Source: Halobacteriales archaeon SW_5_70_135 (GTDB lineage Archaea > Halobacteriota > Halobacteria > Halobacteriales > SW-7-71-33). Taken from it: a stretch of 57,582 nucleotides of DNA. This document shows, in pieces, positions 41,127 through 50,207 of the stretch (positions are counted from its first letter, which is position 1; every line of letters begins with the position of its first letter). The position numbers and the translations under genes are program-made. The notes beneath the pieces are model-generated. The model saw nothing but the letters and a program-made list of their open reading frames with translations, had not been told where the DNA came from and made no database searches. The stretch covers positions 1 through 57,582 of the forward strand of contig PXSK01000010.1 of assembly GCA_003022865.1 (NCBI GenBank), in the 5' to 3' direction.

Positions 41127-43229
41127 TCAGTCCGCGCCCGGACTGGGCGAGCCGCCCTCGGAGGAGCGGCTGACCTCCCGTTCGAGGGCGGAGCCGGTGA
41201 TCGAGCGCAGGCGGTCGATGAGGCTGTCCTTCTCCGGTTCGCCGACCAGAGCGACGTCGAGCACCTCGGAGATGTGCGAGACCGGGACGATCTCGATCTG
41301 TTCCTTGAACTCGTCCTCGATCATCACGTCCTGTTCGTTCGCGGCGGGGATGATCACCTTGTCGAGGCCGGCCTTCGCGGCGGCCTCGATCTTGTGGGTG
41401 ACGCCGCCGACGGGGAGCACGTCCCCGCGCACGGACAGCGAGCCGGTCATGGCGATCGACTGGTCGATCGGCACCTCCTCCAGCGCGCTGATGATGGCGG
41501 TCGCCATCGTCACGCTGGCGGAGTCACCCTGCACGCCCTCGTACGACTGGACGTACTGGATGTGGATGTCCTTCTCCGAGATGGACTCGTCGGAGAACTT
41601 CTTGATGATCGCCGAGACGTTCTGTACGGCCTCCTCGGCGATGTCCTGGAGGTTGCCGGTGGCGATCACCTGGCCGGGCCCCTGCGAAGGGGTCACCTCC
41701 GCCATGACGGGCATGACGATCCCGGAGTCCTCGCCCATGACCGCGAGGCCGTTGACGCGGCCGGTGACGCTGCCCTCCGAGACGTTGAGCTCGTAGTCCT
41801 TGCGGCGCTGGATGTGTTCGTCGGCGAGTTGCTGCTCGATGGAGCGGGAACGCCGCTTGGCCTGGAGTACGTGCTCGCGCTGGGTGTGATCGGCGTCCTC
41901 GGCGCGGGCGATGTCGCCGGCGACGCGGACGAGCCCGCCGAGGTCGCGCAGCTCCAGGGTGAGGTGGCCCTTGCGCTGGGCGCGACGCTGCGCCTCGAGG
42001 ACGATCTCCTTCGCGGCCTCGCGGGTGAAGTGGGGCAGGCGGCCGTCGTTTTCGACCTCCTGGGCGATGAAGCGGGCGTACTTGCGGCGCATCTCGGGGG
42101 TGTCCTCGATGGTGTCGTCCATGTACACCTCGTAGCCGTACCCCTTGACGCGGGAGCGCAGCGCCGGGTGCATGTTCTCCATGGCGTCGAGGTTGCCCGC
42201 CGCGACCATGACGAAGTCACAGGGGACGGGCTCGGTCTGGACCATCGCACCCGAGGAGCGCTCGCTCTGGCCGGTGATGCCGAACTCGCCCTCCTGGATC
42301 GCGGTCATCAGCTTCTGCTGGCTGCGGATGTCGAGCGTGTTGATCTCGTCGACGTACAGCACGCCCTTGTTCGACCTGTGGATGGCGCCCGGCTCCACGC
42401 GGTCGTGGCTGGGCGTCTCCATGCCGCCGGACTGGAACGGGTCGTGGCGGACGTCGCCCAGCAGCGCGCCGGCGTGGGCGCCGGTGGCGTCCTCGAACGG
42501 CGCCGAGGTCTCGTCGGCGGTGTTCACGATGAGGTTGGGGATCATCGCGTCCGAGCCACGCGAGGAGTAGCGGAAGGCGAGGTAGATCACACCGGCGGCG
42601 AGCACGCCGATGAGGATGTTCGCGCCCGGCGACACCAGCGTGTAGCCGAGCACGATGATGATGACGATCCACATCAGGAAGGAGCGCATCTGGTTGCGCT
42701 TGCGGGCCTCCTCCTTGTGGGCCTCGACTATCTGCTCGCCCTTGCCCGACGGCACCGTCCGCACCTTCGGCTCGTTGCCGTCGTCGGGGTTGTGGTAGAC
42801 GAGCATGTCCTGTAGCTCCTCCTTGGGGAGCAGTTCGGACATCGCCTTCGCCAGCATCGACTTGCCCGTGCCGGGCGAGCCGATCATCATCACGTGGCGG
42901 CGCTGTTTCGCCGCCTTCTTGACGATGTCGCGGGCCTCGTCCTGCCCGATCACCTGGTCGACGAGGCGGTCGGGCACCTCGATCTCCGCGGTCGTCTCCA
43001 CCTGGAGACCGCCGAGCAGGTCCTCGTCGGCGGTCTCCTCGTCGATCTCTGCGTCGGCCTCGACGGAACTGCCGAGGTCGGTCGCGTCCGACCCGGCCCC
43101 CTCGTCGACGTCGTCGGAGACGTCCTCGCCGAACGCCTCGTCGAACCCCTCGAACGGGTCCCGCTCCTCGATGTCGTCGACCTCGTCGTCGGGGGGGTCG
43201 GCAGCGTCGTCCGTGCTGTCCTTGCTCAT
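41127..43229 (-). CDS. lonB: Membrane-anchored Lon protease, archaeal type B
   Basis: 700 residues. An acidic ~80-residue N-tail precedes the AAA+ domain with Walker A GSPGTGKS (117-124). Two transmembrane helices are inserted in it (about 186-224: FLMWIVIIIVLGYTLV and NILIGVLAAGVIYLAF), the archaeal LonB hallmark. Walker B is GVLYVDEINTL, and the protease domain has the catalytic serine in GDSASVTM (about 570) and lysine in THKIEA (about 612). It degrades membrane and regulatory proteins; in Haloferax it is essential and controls carotenoid synthesis by degrading phytoene synthase. Divergent from nadM. Confidence 0.96.
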   Translation of the reverse strand: MSKDSTDDAADPPDDEVDDIEERDPFEGFDEAFGEDVSDDVDEGAGSDATDLGSSVEADAEIDEETADEDLLGGLQVETTAEIEVPDRLVDQVIGQDEARDIVKKAAKQRRHVMMIGSPGTGKSMLAKAMSELLPKEELQDMLVYHNPDDGNEPKVRTVPSGKGEQIVEAHKEEARKRNQMRSFLMWIVIIIVLGYTLVSPGANILIGVLAAGVIYLAFRYSSRGSDAMIPNLIVNTADETSAPFEDATGAHAGALLGDVRHDPFQSGGMETPSHDRVEPGAIHRSNKGVLYVDEINTLDIRSQQKLMTAIQEGEFGITGQSERSSGAMVQTEPVPCDFVMVAAGNLDAMENMHPALRSRVKGYGYEVYMDDTIEDTPEMRRKYARFIAQEVENDGRLPHFTREAAKEIVLEAQRRAQRKGHLTLELRDLGGLVRVAGDIARAEDADHTQREHVLQAKRRSRSIEQQLADEHIQRRKDYELNVSEGSVTGRVNGLAVMGEDSGIVMPVMAEVTPSQGPGQVIATGNLQDIAEEAVQNVSAIIKKFSDESISEKDIHIQYVQSYEGVQGDSASVTMATAIISALEEVPIDQSIAMTGSLSVRGDVLPVGGVTHKIEAAAKAGLDKVIIPAANEQDVMIEDEFKEQIEIVPVSHISEVLDVALVGEPEKDSLIDRLRSITGSALEREVSRSSEGGSPSPGAD

Positions 43230-43266
43230 AGAGGCGTATCGCTACCGAAATCAAGGGGCACGATCT

Positions 43267-43273
43267 GATATAT
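43267..43273 (-). promoter_or_regulatory. TATA box of lonB
   Basis: GATATAT, read as ATATATC on the minus strand, lies about 40 bp before the lonB ATG, giving a leader of 10-15 nt. Confidence 0.55.
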
Positions 43274-43360
43274 CTTCCCCCCGTCGTCGCGACGTACTCC
43301 CGAGCGTATCCACGCGTTTCAGGCCCTGAGGACGCCGATCCGTCGTCAGTGTCCGGACTT

Positions 43361-43381
43361 GCCCCTACTTAAACGAGGGGC
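43361..43381. promoter_or_regulatory. Inverted repeat enclosing a TATA-like core
   Basis: GCCCCT (43361-43366) and AGGGGC (43376-43381) flank ACTTAAACG. The symmetry around an AT-rich core suggests an operator over a second, upstream nadM promoter; nothing else occupies the site. Confidence 0.35.
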
Positions 43382-43431
43382 GAGACGCGCCGTGACGGGC
43401 GGGCGAGCGGCCGGGTCGGCGCTTCCGAACG

Positions 43432-43437
43432 CTTATT
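43432..43437 (+). promoter_or_regulatory. TATA box of nadM
   Basis: CTTATT within ACGCTTATTGTC lies 26 bp before ATG 43461, fitting a leaderless message. Confidence 0.5.
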
Positions 43438-43460
43438 GTCGGAGCCGCCGAGAGGTCGGC

Positions 43461-44036
43461 ATGGCAGAGGAGCGCGAGCGGGGCCTCTTCGTCGGTCGGT
43501 TTCAGCCCCTTCACGAGGGACACCGCCGGGTGATCGAGACGCTCGGCGGGGAGGTCGACGAACTGCTCGTCGGCGTCGGCAGCGCTGGACGCTCGCACTC
43601 CGTCGACGACCCGTACACGGGTGGAGAGCGCGTCGAGATGGTGCTGCGGACCGCCGAGGCCACCGACGTCGCGGCGCCGGTCCACCCGGTCCCGCTGCGT
43701 GACGTCGACCGTAACGCCGTCTGGGTGAGCCACGTCCGGTCGCTCTGTCCGGAGTTCTCGGTCGTCTACTCGCACAACCCGCTGGTCGTCCGGCTGTTCC
43801 GCGAGGCCGGCGTCCCCGTCGGCGCCTTCCCGACCTACGACCGCGAGCGCCTGGAGGGCACCCGGATCCGACGGCGAATGCTCGACGGCGAGCCGTGGCG
43901 CGACCTGGTTCCGGGCCCCGTCGTCGACGTCGTCGAGGCCGTCGACGGCGTCGAGCGTCTCCGCCGGGTGGACCGCGACGACGCCGCCGACGTCGACCGG
44001 GTGCCCGGCACACCCGACGTCGGCGACGACGAATGA
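43461..44036 (+). CDS. nadM: Nicotinamide-nucleotide adenylyltransferase, archaeal
   Basis: 191 residues. The nucleotidyltransferase motif GRFQPLHEGH (12-21, HxGH) and the C-terminal EGTRIRRRMLDGEPW (ISSTxxR-like) show the family. It adenylates NMN to NAD. The next gene starts within its stop codon (ATGA), an arrangement common in archaea. The C-terminus has an acidic tail (DRDDAADVDRVPGTPDVGDDE) absent from shorter orthologues. The starting ATG at 43461 fits the fold; longer frames upstream are spurious. Confidence 0.95.
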   Translation: MAEERERGLFVGRFQPLHEGHRRVIETLGGEVDELLVGVGSAGRSHSVDDPYTGGERVEMVLRTAEATDVAAPVHPVPLRDVDRNAVWVSHVRSLCPEFSVVYSHNPLVVRLFREAGVPVGAFPTYDRERLEGTRIRRRMLDGEPWRDLVPGPVVDVVEAVDGVERLRRVDRDDAADVDRVPGTPDVGDDE

Positions 44037-44902
44037 TCACGCTCGCGAGCGACTTCGGCTCGCCGTACCCCGCCGCGATGCGGGGCGTACTCCTGCGGCG
44101 GACCGACGCCCGTCTCGTCGACGTGGCCCACGACCTCCCGCGGCAGGACCTGCGGGCGGCGGCCTTCTGGCTGTGCGAGACGCTGCCGTGGTTCCCGCCG
44201 GCGACACACCTCGCCGTCGTCGACCCCGGCGTGGGCACCGACCGGGCGGCCGTCGTCGTCGAGGCCGGCGAGCACACGCTCGTCGGTCCCGACAACGGCT
44301 CTCTGCTGCCGCCCGCCCGCCGGCTGGCCGCCGCCGGCCCCCCGGACCCCGTGCCGTACCGGCGATTCGAGCGTGCACCCAGCGAGTCCGGGGGCGACGC
44401 GGACGACGGCGACCACGGGGTGGAGATCGCCGTCTACCGCGTGGACGACACCGGCGCCCGCTCCTCGACGTTCCACGGCCGGGACGTGTTCGCCCCCGTC
44501 ACGGCGCTGGTCCACGACCACCCGCTCGCGGAACTGCGCGACCGTGGGCTGCTCACACCGCTCGCGGACCCCGTCTCGCTGTCGTTCCCGGAGCCGACGG
44601 TCGCCGACGACCGCGCGACGGGCGAGGTGCTGGTCGTCGACGACTTCGGGAACCTGATCACGAACGTCCCCGGTCACGCCCTGCGGGGGGTCGAGCGCGT
44701 CGGCGTCCGTCCCGGCGCCGACGGTGACGCCCGGGAGCGCGTCGTGCCGGCGGTCGAGACCTTCGAGGCCGTCGAACCGGGTGAGGCGCTGGCGACCGTC
44801 GGCAGTCACGGCAACGTCGAGTTGGACGCGAACCGGGGCCGTGGCGACGAGCGGTTCGGCCTGACCGCGGGCGACGGCGTGACACTCGTCGTCGACCCCT
44901 GA
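44033..44902 (+). CDS. SAM hydrolase / SAM hydroxide adenosyltransferase (DUF62)
   Basis: 289 residues. It begins ITLASDFGSPYPAAMRGVLLRR and contains VDVAHDLPRQDLRAAAFWL, HLAVVDPGVGTDRA, LVGPDNGSLLP, FHGRDVFAPVTA and VLVVDDFGNLITNVPG, all typical of the DUF62/fluorinase-like fold in which SAM is split with water to adenosine and methionine. The Asp-Arg-His water-activating triad typical of this family is represented by GRDVF and the early D residues. It overlaps nadM by four bases. Adenosine salvage linked to NAD metabolism is a possible reason for the pairing. A short acidic insert occurs near residue 120. Confidence 0.92.
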   Translation: MITLASDFGSPYPAAMRGVLLRRTDARLVDVAHDLPRQDLRAAAFWLCETLPWFPPATHLAVVDPGVGTDRAAVVVEAGEHTLVGPDNGSLLPPARRLAAAGPPDPVPYRRFERAPSESGGDADDGDHGVEIAVYRVDDTGARSSTFHGRDVFAPVTALVHDHPLAELRDRGLLTPLADPVSLSFPEPTVADDRATGEVLVVDDFGNLITNVPGHALRGVERVGVRPGADGDARERVVPAVETFEAVEPGEALATVGSHGNVELDANRGRGDERFGLTAGDGVTLVVDP

Positions 44903-44910
44903 CCCCTGAC

Positions 44911-45648
44911 CTACAGCAGCCGCGAGAGGAACTGCTGGCCCCGCCGGGTCGACGGCGACTCGAAGAACGGCTCCGGGGCGGCCTGCTCGACGATCCGCCC
45001 GTCGGACATGAGCACGATCCGGTCGCCCACCTCGCGGGCGAACCCCATCTCGTGGGTGACCACGAGCATCGTCATTCCGTCGCGGGCGAGGTCACGCATC
45101 ACGTCGAGCACCTCGCCGACGAGTTCCGGGTCGAGGGCGCTCGTCACCTCGTCGAACAGCATCACCTGCGGGTCCATCGCCAGTGCTCGCGCGATGGCGA
45201 CTCGCTGTTGTTGTCCGCCGGACAGTTCCTCCGGGTGCGACGTCGCCTGGTCGGCGACCCCGACGCGGTCGAGCAGGTCGTACGCCCGCTGTTCGGCGTC
45301 CTCGCGGGCGCAGCCGAGCACCCGCTCCGGGCCGACGGCGACGTTCTCGATGGCGGTCATGTGTGGAAACAGGTTGAACGACTGGAACACCATCCCGACG
45401 CGACGGCGGATCCGGTTCACGTCCGCGTCGGGACCCGTCACGGGGTCGCCGGCGACCCGGAGCTCTCCGCCCTGGACCTCCTCTAGGCGGTTCGCACACC
45501 GCAGCAGCGTCGACTTCCCCGACCCGGAGGGTCCGACCACGACGACGACCTCGCCGTCCTCGACCTGCAGGTCGACCGACCGCAGGACCTGCGTCTCGCC
45601 GAAGGACTTGTCGACGGCGTCGTACTCGACGAGCGGGCGGGCACTCAC
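44911..45648 (-). CDS. Polar amino acid ABC transporter ATPase
   Basis: 245 residues. Walker A GPSGSGKS (about 39), Q-loop [19 protein letters not shown], signature [15 protein letters not shown] and Walker [17 protein letters not shown] are all intact; [16 protein letters not shown] ends the D-loop/H-loop part. The [11 protein letters not shown] and HEMGFAREV segments are typical of the GlnQ/HisP/ArtP subgroup for polar amino acids. It is the last gene of a three-gene operon; its start overlaps the permease stop. Confidence 0.93.
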   Translation of the reverse strand: MSARPLVEYDAVDKSFGETQVLRSVDLQVEDGEVVVVVGPSGSGKSTLLRCANRLEEVQGGELRVAGDPVTGPDADVNRIRRRVGMVFQSFNLFPHMTAIENVAVGPERVLGCAREDAEQRAYDLLDRVGVADQATSHPEELSGGQQQRVAIARALAMDPQVMLFDEVTSALDPELVGEVLDVMRDLARDGMTMLVVTHEMGFAREVGDRIVLMSDGRIVEQAAPEPFFESPSTRRGQQFLSRLL

Positions 45649-46538
45649 TCGCCGTCACCCCTGCCGCCCGCACGACGCAACAGCGCGGCCATCTGTCCCC
45701 GGCGGCTCTGTCCGGTCGGGTCCGCCCGCCGCTCCAGGGCGTTCACGAGTTGGCTCATCGAGAGGGTGATCGCGAGGTAGAACAGACAGACCCACACGAG
45801 CGGCGTCCACGGGTCGAGTCTAAGGGAGTTCACGTCCCGGAACACGCTCATGATCTCCGGGACGGCGATCACCGTCAGCAGCGAGGTGTCCTTCACGAGG
45901 ATGATCTGGTCGTTGCCGATCGCCGCCAGGGCGTTGCGCCACGCCTGCGGCAGGACGATCTCCCGCAGCGCCATCACGCGGGACATCCCCAGCGAGCGGG
46001 CCGCCTCCATCTGCCCGTCGGGGACGGCGTCGATCCCCCCGCGGATCGCCTCGCCGACGTAGGCGGCGTGGTTCAGGGTGAGTCCGATGACGGCGGCGGG
46101 CACCGCCCAGTCGGCGACCGGGAAGTTCGTCGACCCGGCCGGCCACAGGCGAGGCACGCCGAAGAAGATGAGAAACAGCTGGAACAGGAGCGGCGTCCCG
46201 CGGAAGAACTCGACGTACCCCTTCGCGATCCGGCCGGTCACGGGCGACCTGGAGATCCGGGCGAGCCCGACCAGCACGCCGAGCGTCACCGACAGCAGGC
46301 TGGCGACGGCGACGATCCGGACGACCAGCCAGAACGCCTCGACGAACTGTGGAAAGACGGTAGTCAGTAGTTCGGTGTTCACCTGCGTCACGGCGATGAA
46401 CCCGACCGCCCCGATGACCAGCAACAGGACCCCGACCGAGAGCAGTTCCCCGGCCCGCCTGATCAGCCCGTCGCGCATCAGCAAACTGCCGTCCCCGCCG
46501 GACTCCGCCGTCCCGTCCGTCTCGTAGGCGTCCGTCAT
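45645..46538 (-). CDS. Polar amino acid ABC transporter permease
   Basis: 297 residues with five to six membrane helices. The HisMQ family loop [33 protein letters not shown] and the coupling motif [21 protein letters not shown] are clear, as is [21 protein letters not shown] single permease gene implies a homodimer. The N-terminal 25 residues are acidic and cytoplasmic. It is 33 bp after the binding-protein gene and overlaps the ATPase start. Confidence 0.93.
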   Translation of the reverse strand: MTDAYETDGTAESGGDGSLLMRDGLIRRAGELLSVGVLLLVIGAVGFIAVTQVNTELLTTVFPQFVEAFWLVVRIVAVASLLSVTLGVLVGLARISRSPVTGRIAKGYVEFFRGTPLLFQLFLIFFGVPRLWPAGSTNFPVADWAVPAAVIGLTLNHAAYVGEAIRGGIDAVPDGQMEAARSLGMSRVMALREIVLPQAWRNALAAIGNDQIILVKDTSLLTVIAVPEIMSVFRDVNSLRLDPWTPLVWVCLFYLAITLSMSQLVNALERRADPTGQSRRGQMAALLRRAGGRGDGE

Positions 46539-46571
46539 GTGGTCACGGAAGCGATGGTGGCGTCGTCGCGG

Positions 46572-47495
46572 TCAGTTCTCCGAGTCCGGGCAGAAGTACT
46601 TGGCGTAGATCTCGTCGTACGTGTCGCTCTCTCTCACCGTCGCCAGCGCGTCGTTGACCTGCTCGCGGAGCTCGTCGTCGTCTTCCGTGAAGGCGATGCC
46701 GTACTGCTCCACGGTGAGGGTGAGATACGGCGGTGCGGCCTCCCCCTGGTCGGCGGCGGCGCCCTCGCCCTCGACGAATCGGACGCCGTCCTGGCGGGCG
46801 ACGAAGTCGGCATTGACGGTGTTGTCGTTGACCACGGCCGACACCTGATTGTTCAACAGCGCGTCGAAGGCGCCGGGGATCTGGTCGTAACTCCGGACCG
46901 TCAGGTCGCCGTCGAGGTCGGCTTTGAGTTCCTCGGCGGCGGCCTCCCCGGTGGTGCCCTTCTGGGCGCCGACGGTCTCGCCCCGCAGGTCCTCACGCGA
47001 GGAGATGTCACTGTCCTCCAACACGACGATCGTCTGGTAAGCGGTGAAGTACGGGTCCGAGAAGTCGACCTGCTCGTCGCGCTCCTCGTTTATCGTCATC
47101 GCCGACATGATCACGCGGAAGTTGCCGTTGTTCAGCGACGGGATGATCCCGTCGAAGCTGGTCCGCTGGAACTGTGGCTCCCGGTCGAGCTGGTCGCCGA
47201 ACACGGCGTACGCGATCTCGACGTCGAAGCCGACGAGGTCGCCGCCGGCGGTGTTGTACTCGAACGGCTTGTACGGGATGTCCGACCCGATCGTCACCGT
47301 CTCCGAGTAGTCGCCGCCGCCGATGTCGGAACTGTCGATCTCGCCGCCGCTGACGCCCTCACAGCGGTTGCCGATGTCGCCGCCGCCGCCCCCGTCACCA
47401 CCGTCGCCACCCGCACATCCGGCCAGTACGAACGCTCCTCCGGTCCCGAGCGCCGTCAAGTACGCGCGGCGCGTGCTCACTCTCTCTTCTGTCAT
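46572..47495 (-). CDS. Polar amino acid ABC transporter substrate-binding lipoprotein
   Basis: 307 residues. STRRAYLTALGTGGAFVLAGC is a Tat signal with lipobox. A Gly/Asp-rich linker (GGDGGDGGGGGD) leads to a type II periplasmic-binding fold: VTIGSDIPYKPFEYNTAGGDLVGFDVEI, FDGIIPSLNNGNFRVIMSAMTINEERDEQVDFSDPYFTA, and C-terminal VNDALATVRESDTYDEIYAKYF. This is the glutamine/arginine/histidine-binding class; the exact ligand is unknown. First gene of its operon, with a TATA box about 30 bp upstream. Confidence 0.93.
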   Translation of the reverse strand: MTEERVSTRRAYLTALGTGGAFVLAGCAGGDGGDGGGGGDIGNRCEGVSGGEIDSSDIGGGDYSETVTIGSDIPYKPFEYNTAGGDLVGFDVEIAYAVFGDQLDREPQFQRTSFDGIIPSLNNGNFRVIMSAMTINEERDEQVDFSDPYFTAYQTIVVLEDSDISSREDLRGETVGAQKGTTGEAAAEELKADLDGDLTVRSYDQIPGAFDALLNNQVSAVVNDNTVNADFVARQDGVRFVEGEGAAADQGEAAPPYLTLTVEQYGIAFTEDDDELREQVNDALATVRESDTYDEIYAKYFCPDSEN

Positions 47496-47523
47496 CGGTG
47501 CGATCGGCTTCCGCTCGCCCGGT

Positions 47524-47529
47524 ATTAAT
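47524..47529 (-). promoter_or_regulatory. TATA box of the amino acid transporter operon
   Basis: ATTAAT within GGTATTAATG lies about 30 bp before the binding-protein ATG at 47495. Confidence 0.6.
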
Positions 47530-47627
47530 GTTTCGGGACTCGGCGAGTTTCGGTTTCCGTTTCCGGGACGGTCGGTCGGTGGGACGACGATCGGAAGGGC
47601 GGTCGAGCGGCGGGAGCCGCGGTCAGG

Positions 47628-49208
47628 TCACTCGGCGGCGATGACGTCGTCGATGCGGGCGATCATCGTCGCCGCCTCGCTGGCGGAGTCGACGGCCTCG
47701 CGCTTCACCGTGGCGGGGTCGACGACGCCGTCCGGGACGGGGTCGCCGACGGCGGTCTCGCCGTCGACGGTGACGAGCCCGGCGCGGCCGCTCTCGTCGT
47801 GTTCGGCGCGCAGGTCGACGAGTGCGTCGATGGGGTCGGTGCCGGCGTTCTCCGCCAGCGTGCGGGGGACGATGTCGACGGCGTCGGCGAAGGCCTCGAC
47901 CGCGAGCTGACGGCGCCCTTCGACGCCGGCGGCCTCGCGGCGGACGTGGTCGGCGATCGCGATCTCGCTGGCGCCGGCGCCGGGGACGACCTCGCCGGTC
48001 TCGACGGCGGCGGTGACGACGTTGACGGCGTCGGAGAGGGTGCGCTCCAGCTCGTCGACGACGTGCTCGGTGCCGCCGCGGACGAAGACGTTCACGGCCT
48101 GCGTCGCGGCGCCGCCCTCGACGAAGGTGACCTCGTCGTCGCCGAAGGTGTCAGTGCGGACGGTGTCGGCGCTGCCGACGTCGTCGCCGTCGAAGTCCTC
48201 CAGCGAGCCGACGCGGCCCGCGCCGGTCGCCCGTGCGACGGCGGTGGCGTCGTCGTCGTCGACGTCCTCGAAGGCGACGACGCCCTCGGCTTCGAGCAGC
48301 GAGGCGACGCGGTCGTCGACGTCGTCGGTGGTGAACACCACGTCGACGTCCTCGGCGGTGATCCGGTCGGCCAGCTCGCGCAGTTCGCTCTCCTCGCTCT
48401 CCATCGCGGCGGAGAGCTGGTCGACGGAGTCGAGCTCGTACTCGACGTCGACGTCGCCGGTGCGCACGCCGAGCTCGACGTCGAAGACGGCGATCCGGGG
48501 GTCGTCGACGCTGCGGGCCATCGCGGCCAACAGCGGCTCCTCGTCGACGACGACGCCCTCGATCAGTTCCGTGGCCGAGGAAGAGGCGCCGACCTGCGTC
48601 GAGAGGGCGATCCGGTCGTCGTCGACGACGCCGTCGTGCTCGACGCGACGGACGGCCCCGACGACGGTCTCGGCGAGGCGACCGGCCGTGATGCCGCCGG
48701 TGCCCTTCCCCGTCATGGAGGACTCGGCGACCTGTTCCAGCAGGTCGTCGTCGACGTCGACGTCGAGGGCGACCTCGTCGACCGCCTCGTTGGCGATCTC
48801 GGCGGCGTGGTGGTAGCCCTCGACGATCGTCGTCGGGTGGACGTCCTGGTCGAGCAGCTCCTCGGCCTGTGCGAGCAGTCGACCCGCCAGCACCGACGCC
48901 GTGGTGGTGCCGTCGCCGATCTCCTCCTCCTGCGTGTCGGCGACCTCGACGATCATCTGAGCGGCGGGATGCTCGATGTCCATCTCGTCGAGGATCGTGG
49001 CCCCGTCGTTCGTGATGACGACGTCGCCCGAGTCCGAGACGAGCATCTTATCCATCCCGCGTGGTCCCAGTGTCGTCCGGACGGATTCGGCGACCGCCTT
49101 GCCGGCGGCGATGTTCGACGTCTGTGCGTCCTTTCCGGAGGTTCGCTGACTGTCCTCGCTCAGTACGAACAGCGGCTGTCCGCCGAGCTGGCCCTGTCGT
49201 TCTGCCAT
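47628..49208 (-). CDS. Thermosome subunit without GGM tail (CCT3-like)
   Basis: 526 residues. The group II chaperonin motifs are present: [53 protein letters not shown], the catalytic [15 protein letters not shown] and C-terminal [19 protein letters not shown]. It ends [11 protein letters not shown]; the glycine-methionine repeat tail found on most archaeal thermosome subunits is absent. In Haloferax the third subunit, CCT3, is shorter than CCT1 and CCT2, and this one fits that type. It folds proteins delivered by prefoldin. ATG 49208 starts at [18 protein letters not shown]; longer frames upstream are spurious. Confidence 0.93.
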   Translation of the reverse strand: MAERQGQLGGQPLFVLSEDSQRTSGKDAQTSNIAAGKAVAESVRTTLGPRGMDKMLVSDSGDVVITNDGATILDEMDIEHPAAQMIVEVADTQEEEIGDGTTTASVLAGRLLAQAEELLDQDVHPTTIVEGYHHAAEIANEAVDEVALDVDVDDDLLEQVAESSMTGKGTGGITAGRLAETVVGAVRRVEHDGVVDDDRIALSTQVGASSSATELIEGVVVDEEPLLAAMARSVDDPRIAVFDVELGVRTGDVDVEYELDSVDQLSAAMESEESELRELADRITAEDVDVVFTTDDVDDRVASLLEAEGVVAFEDVDDDDATAVARATGAGRVGSLEDFDGDDVGSADTVRTDTFGDDEVTFVEGGAATQAVNVFVRGGTEHVVDELERTLSDAVNVVTAAVETGEVVPGAGASEIAIADHVRREAAGVEGRRQLAVEAFADAVDIVPRTLAENAGTDPIDALVDLRAEHDESGRAGLVTVDGETAVGDPVPDGVVDPATVKREAVDSASEAATMIARIDDVIAAE

Positions 49209-49235
49209 AGTCGTACGACACTTCGGTAGCGGTTC

Positions 49236-49243
49236 TATATAAA
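49236..49243 (-). promoter_or_regulatory. Strong TATA box of the thermosome gene
   Basis: TATATAAA, read as TTTATATA on the minus strand with upstream GTGAACC as a BRE-like element, lies about 30 bp before the ATG. It is the best TATA match in the window, as expected for a highly expressed chaperonin. Confidence 0.75.
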
Positions 49244-49316
49244 GGTTCACGCTTTCGTCTCTCGACGGCCGTCTCGTCGGGTGGTGACCTGTGACACGGC
49301 GCGTCTCGTCACGAGA

Positions 49317-49322
49317 TTTAAG
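49317..49322 (+). promoter_or_regulatory. TATA box of the amidohydrolase gene
   Basis: TTTAAG in GAGATTTAAGTACC implies a start near 49345 and a leader of about 40 nt before ATG 49383. Confidence 0.5.
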
Positions 49323-49382
49323 TACCGCGTTCGCTCGCGGCGATCGGCAGCGAGAAGTGCCGTCGCGGGCAAGGGACCGGCG

Positions 49383-50207
49383 ATGCTGGGGCTGGAGCAC
49401 GACTTTCGGGCCGTCGACGTGCACGTCCGGCTCGACCCCGGCGCGGACGGCACGGGAGGCGAGCGCCGCCGCTATGGCCCCGACGCGCTGGAGCGAGAGA
49501 TGCACCAGGCGGGGATCGCTCGCGCCGTCGTGTTCCCGCCGTCGGTCGAGGGCGAGCGGGACTACCTGGCGGCCAACAACGCCGTCGCTCGGGGCTGCGT
49601 GGACCGCCCGTTCGTCCCCTTCGCCCGGCTGAGCGGCGCCCGCGACGTCGACGGCGGCCCGGGCGCCCGCCTGCGCAACCTCGCCGCCGGCCGCGAGGAC
49701 TACCACACCACGCCCGAGGACATCGAGCAGTACGCCCACGGCGACCGCTTCGAGGGGTTCGTCCTCGACCCCGCGGTCGACGGCCTGCCGGACGACGCCG
49801 TCGTCGACGCGCTGAACGACGTCGGCTGTCCCGTGCTGGTCCGCGCCGGTCGCTCCGTCCCGGTGCGTGCCGTGCGACGGCACCTGCTCGGGGGCTCCTT
49901 CCCGGTGGTGCTCACACGCTCCGGCGCTCGTCCGCTGCCGGAGACCACCGCCGCCGCGGCCGTCGAGGCGCTGGCTGACCACGAGCGACTCCACCTCGAC
50001 TCGGGCTGTCTCCGTCGGCGGGCCGTCTTGGAGCGCACGCTGCGGGAGCATCCCGACCGCGTGCTGTTCGGGTCCGGCGCGCCGACGGTCCACCCCAACG
50101 TCGCGGCGATGGAGGTGCTCACCCTCGACGTGCCGGAGGACGCGATGCGACGCGTGTTCGAGCGCAATGTCACCCGGCTGGCGGCCGCGTTCGACGGCGA
50201 CGCCTGA
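49383..50207 (+). CDS. Amidohydrolase-like TIM-barrel protein (PF04909-like)
   Basis: 274 residues. AVDVHVRLDP at the start stands where amidohydrolase-2 enzymes have DxHxH, but only one histidine remains, so the metal site is incomplete. The family is supported by EMHQAGIARAVVFPPSVEG, NNAVARGCVDRPFVPFARL, DRFEGFVLDPAVDGLPDD, and the C-terminal HPDRVLFGSGAPTVHPNVAAMEVLTLDVPEDAMRRVFERNVTRL with the conserved late aspartate replaced by glycine-alanine. It may be a non-catalytic or altered member. Its stop codon abuts that of the methyltransferase gene (TGATCA). Confidence 0.78.
   Translation: MLGLEHDFRAVDVHVRLDPGADGTGGERRRYGPDALEREMHQAGIARAVVFPPSVEGERDYLAANNAVARGCVDRPFVPFARLSGARDVDGGPGARLRNLAAGREDYHTTPEDIEQYAHGDRFEGFVLDPAVDGLPDDAVVDALNDVGCPVLVRAGRSVPVRAVRRHLLGGSFPVVLTRSGARPLPETTAAAAVEALADHERLHLDSGCLRRRAVLERTLREHPDRVLFGSGAPTVHPNVAAMEVLTLDVPEDAMRRVFERNVTRLAAAFDGDA

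Noticed and set aside
41274-42815. 513-codon plus-strand frame opposite lonB
   Set aside because: Composition is that of a reverse-complement shadow (runs of V, L, D, G and H), with lonB fully convincing on the other strand.
49209-50093. Upstream extension of the thermosome frame
   Set aside because: It lies antisense to the amidohydrolase gene, and a strong TATA box sits just before the normal ATG at 49208.
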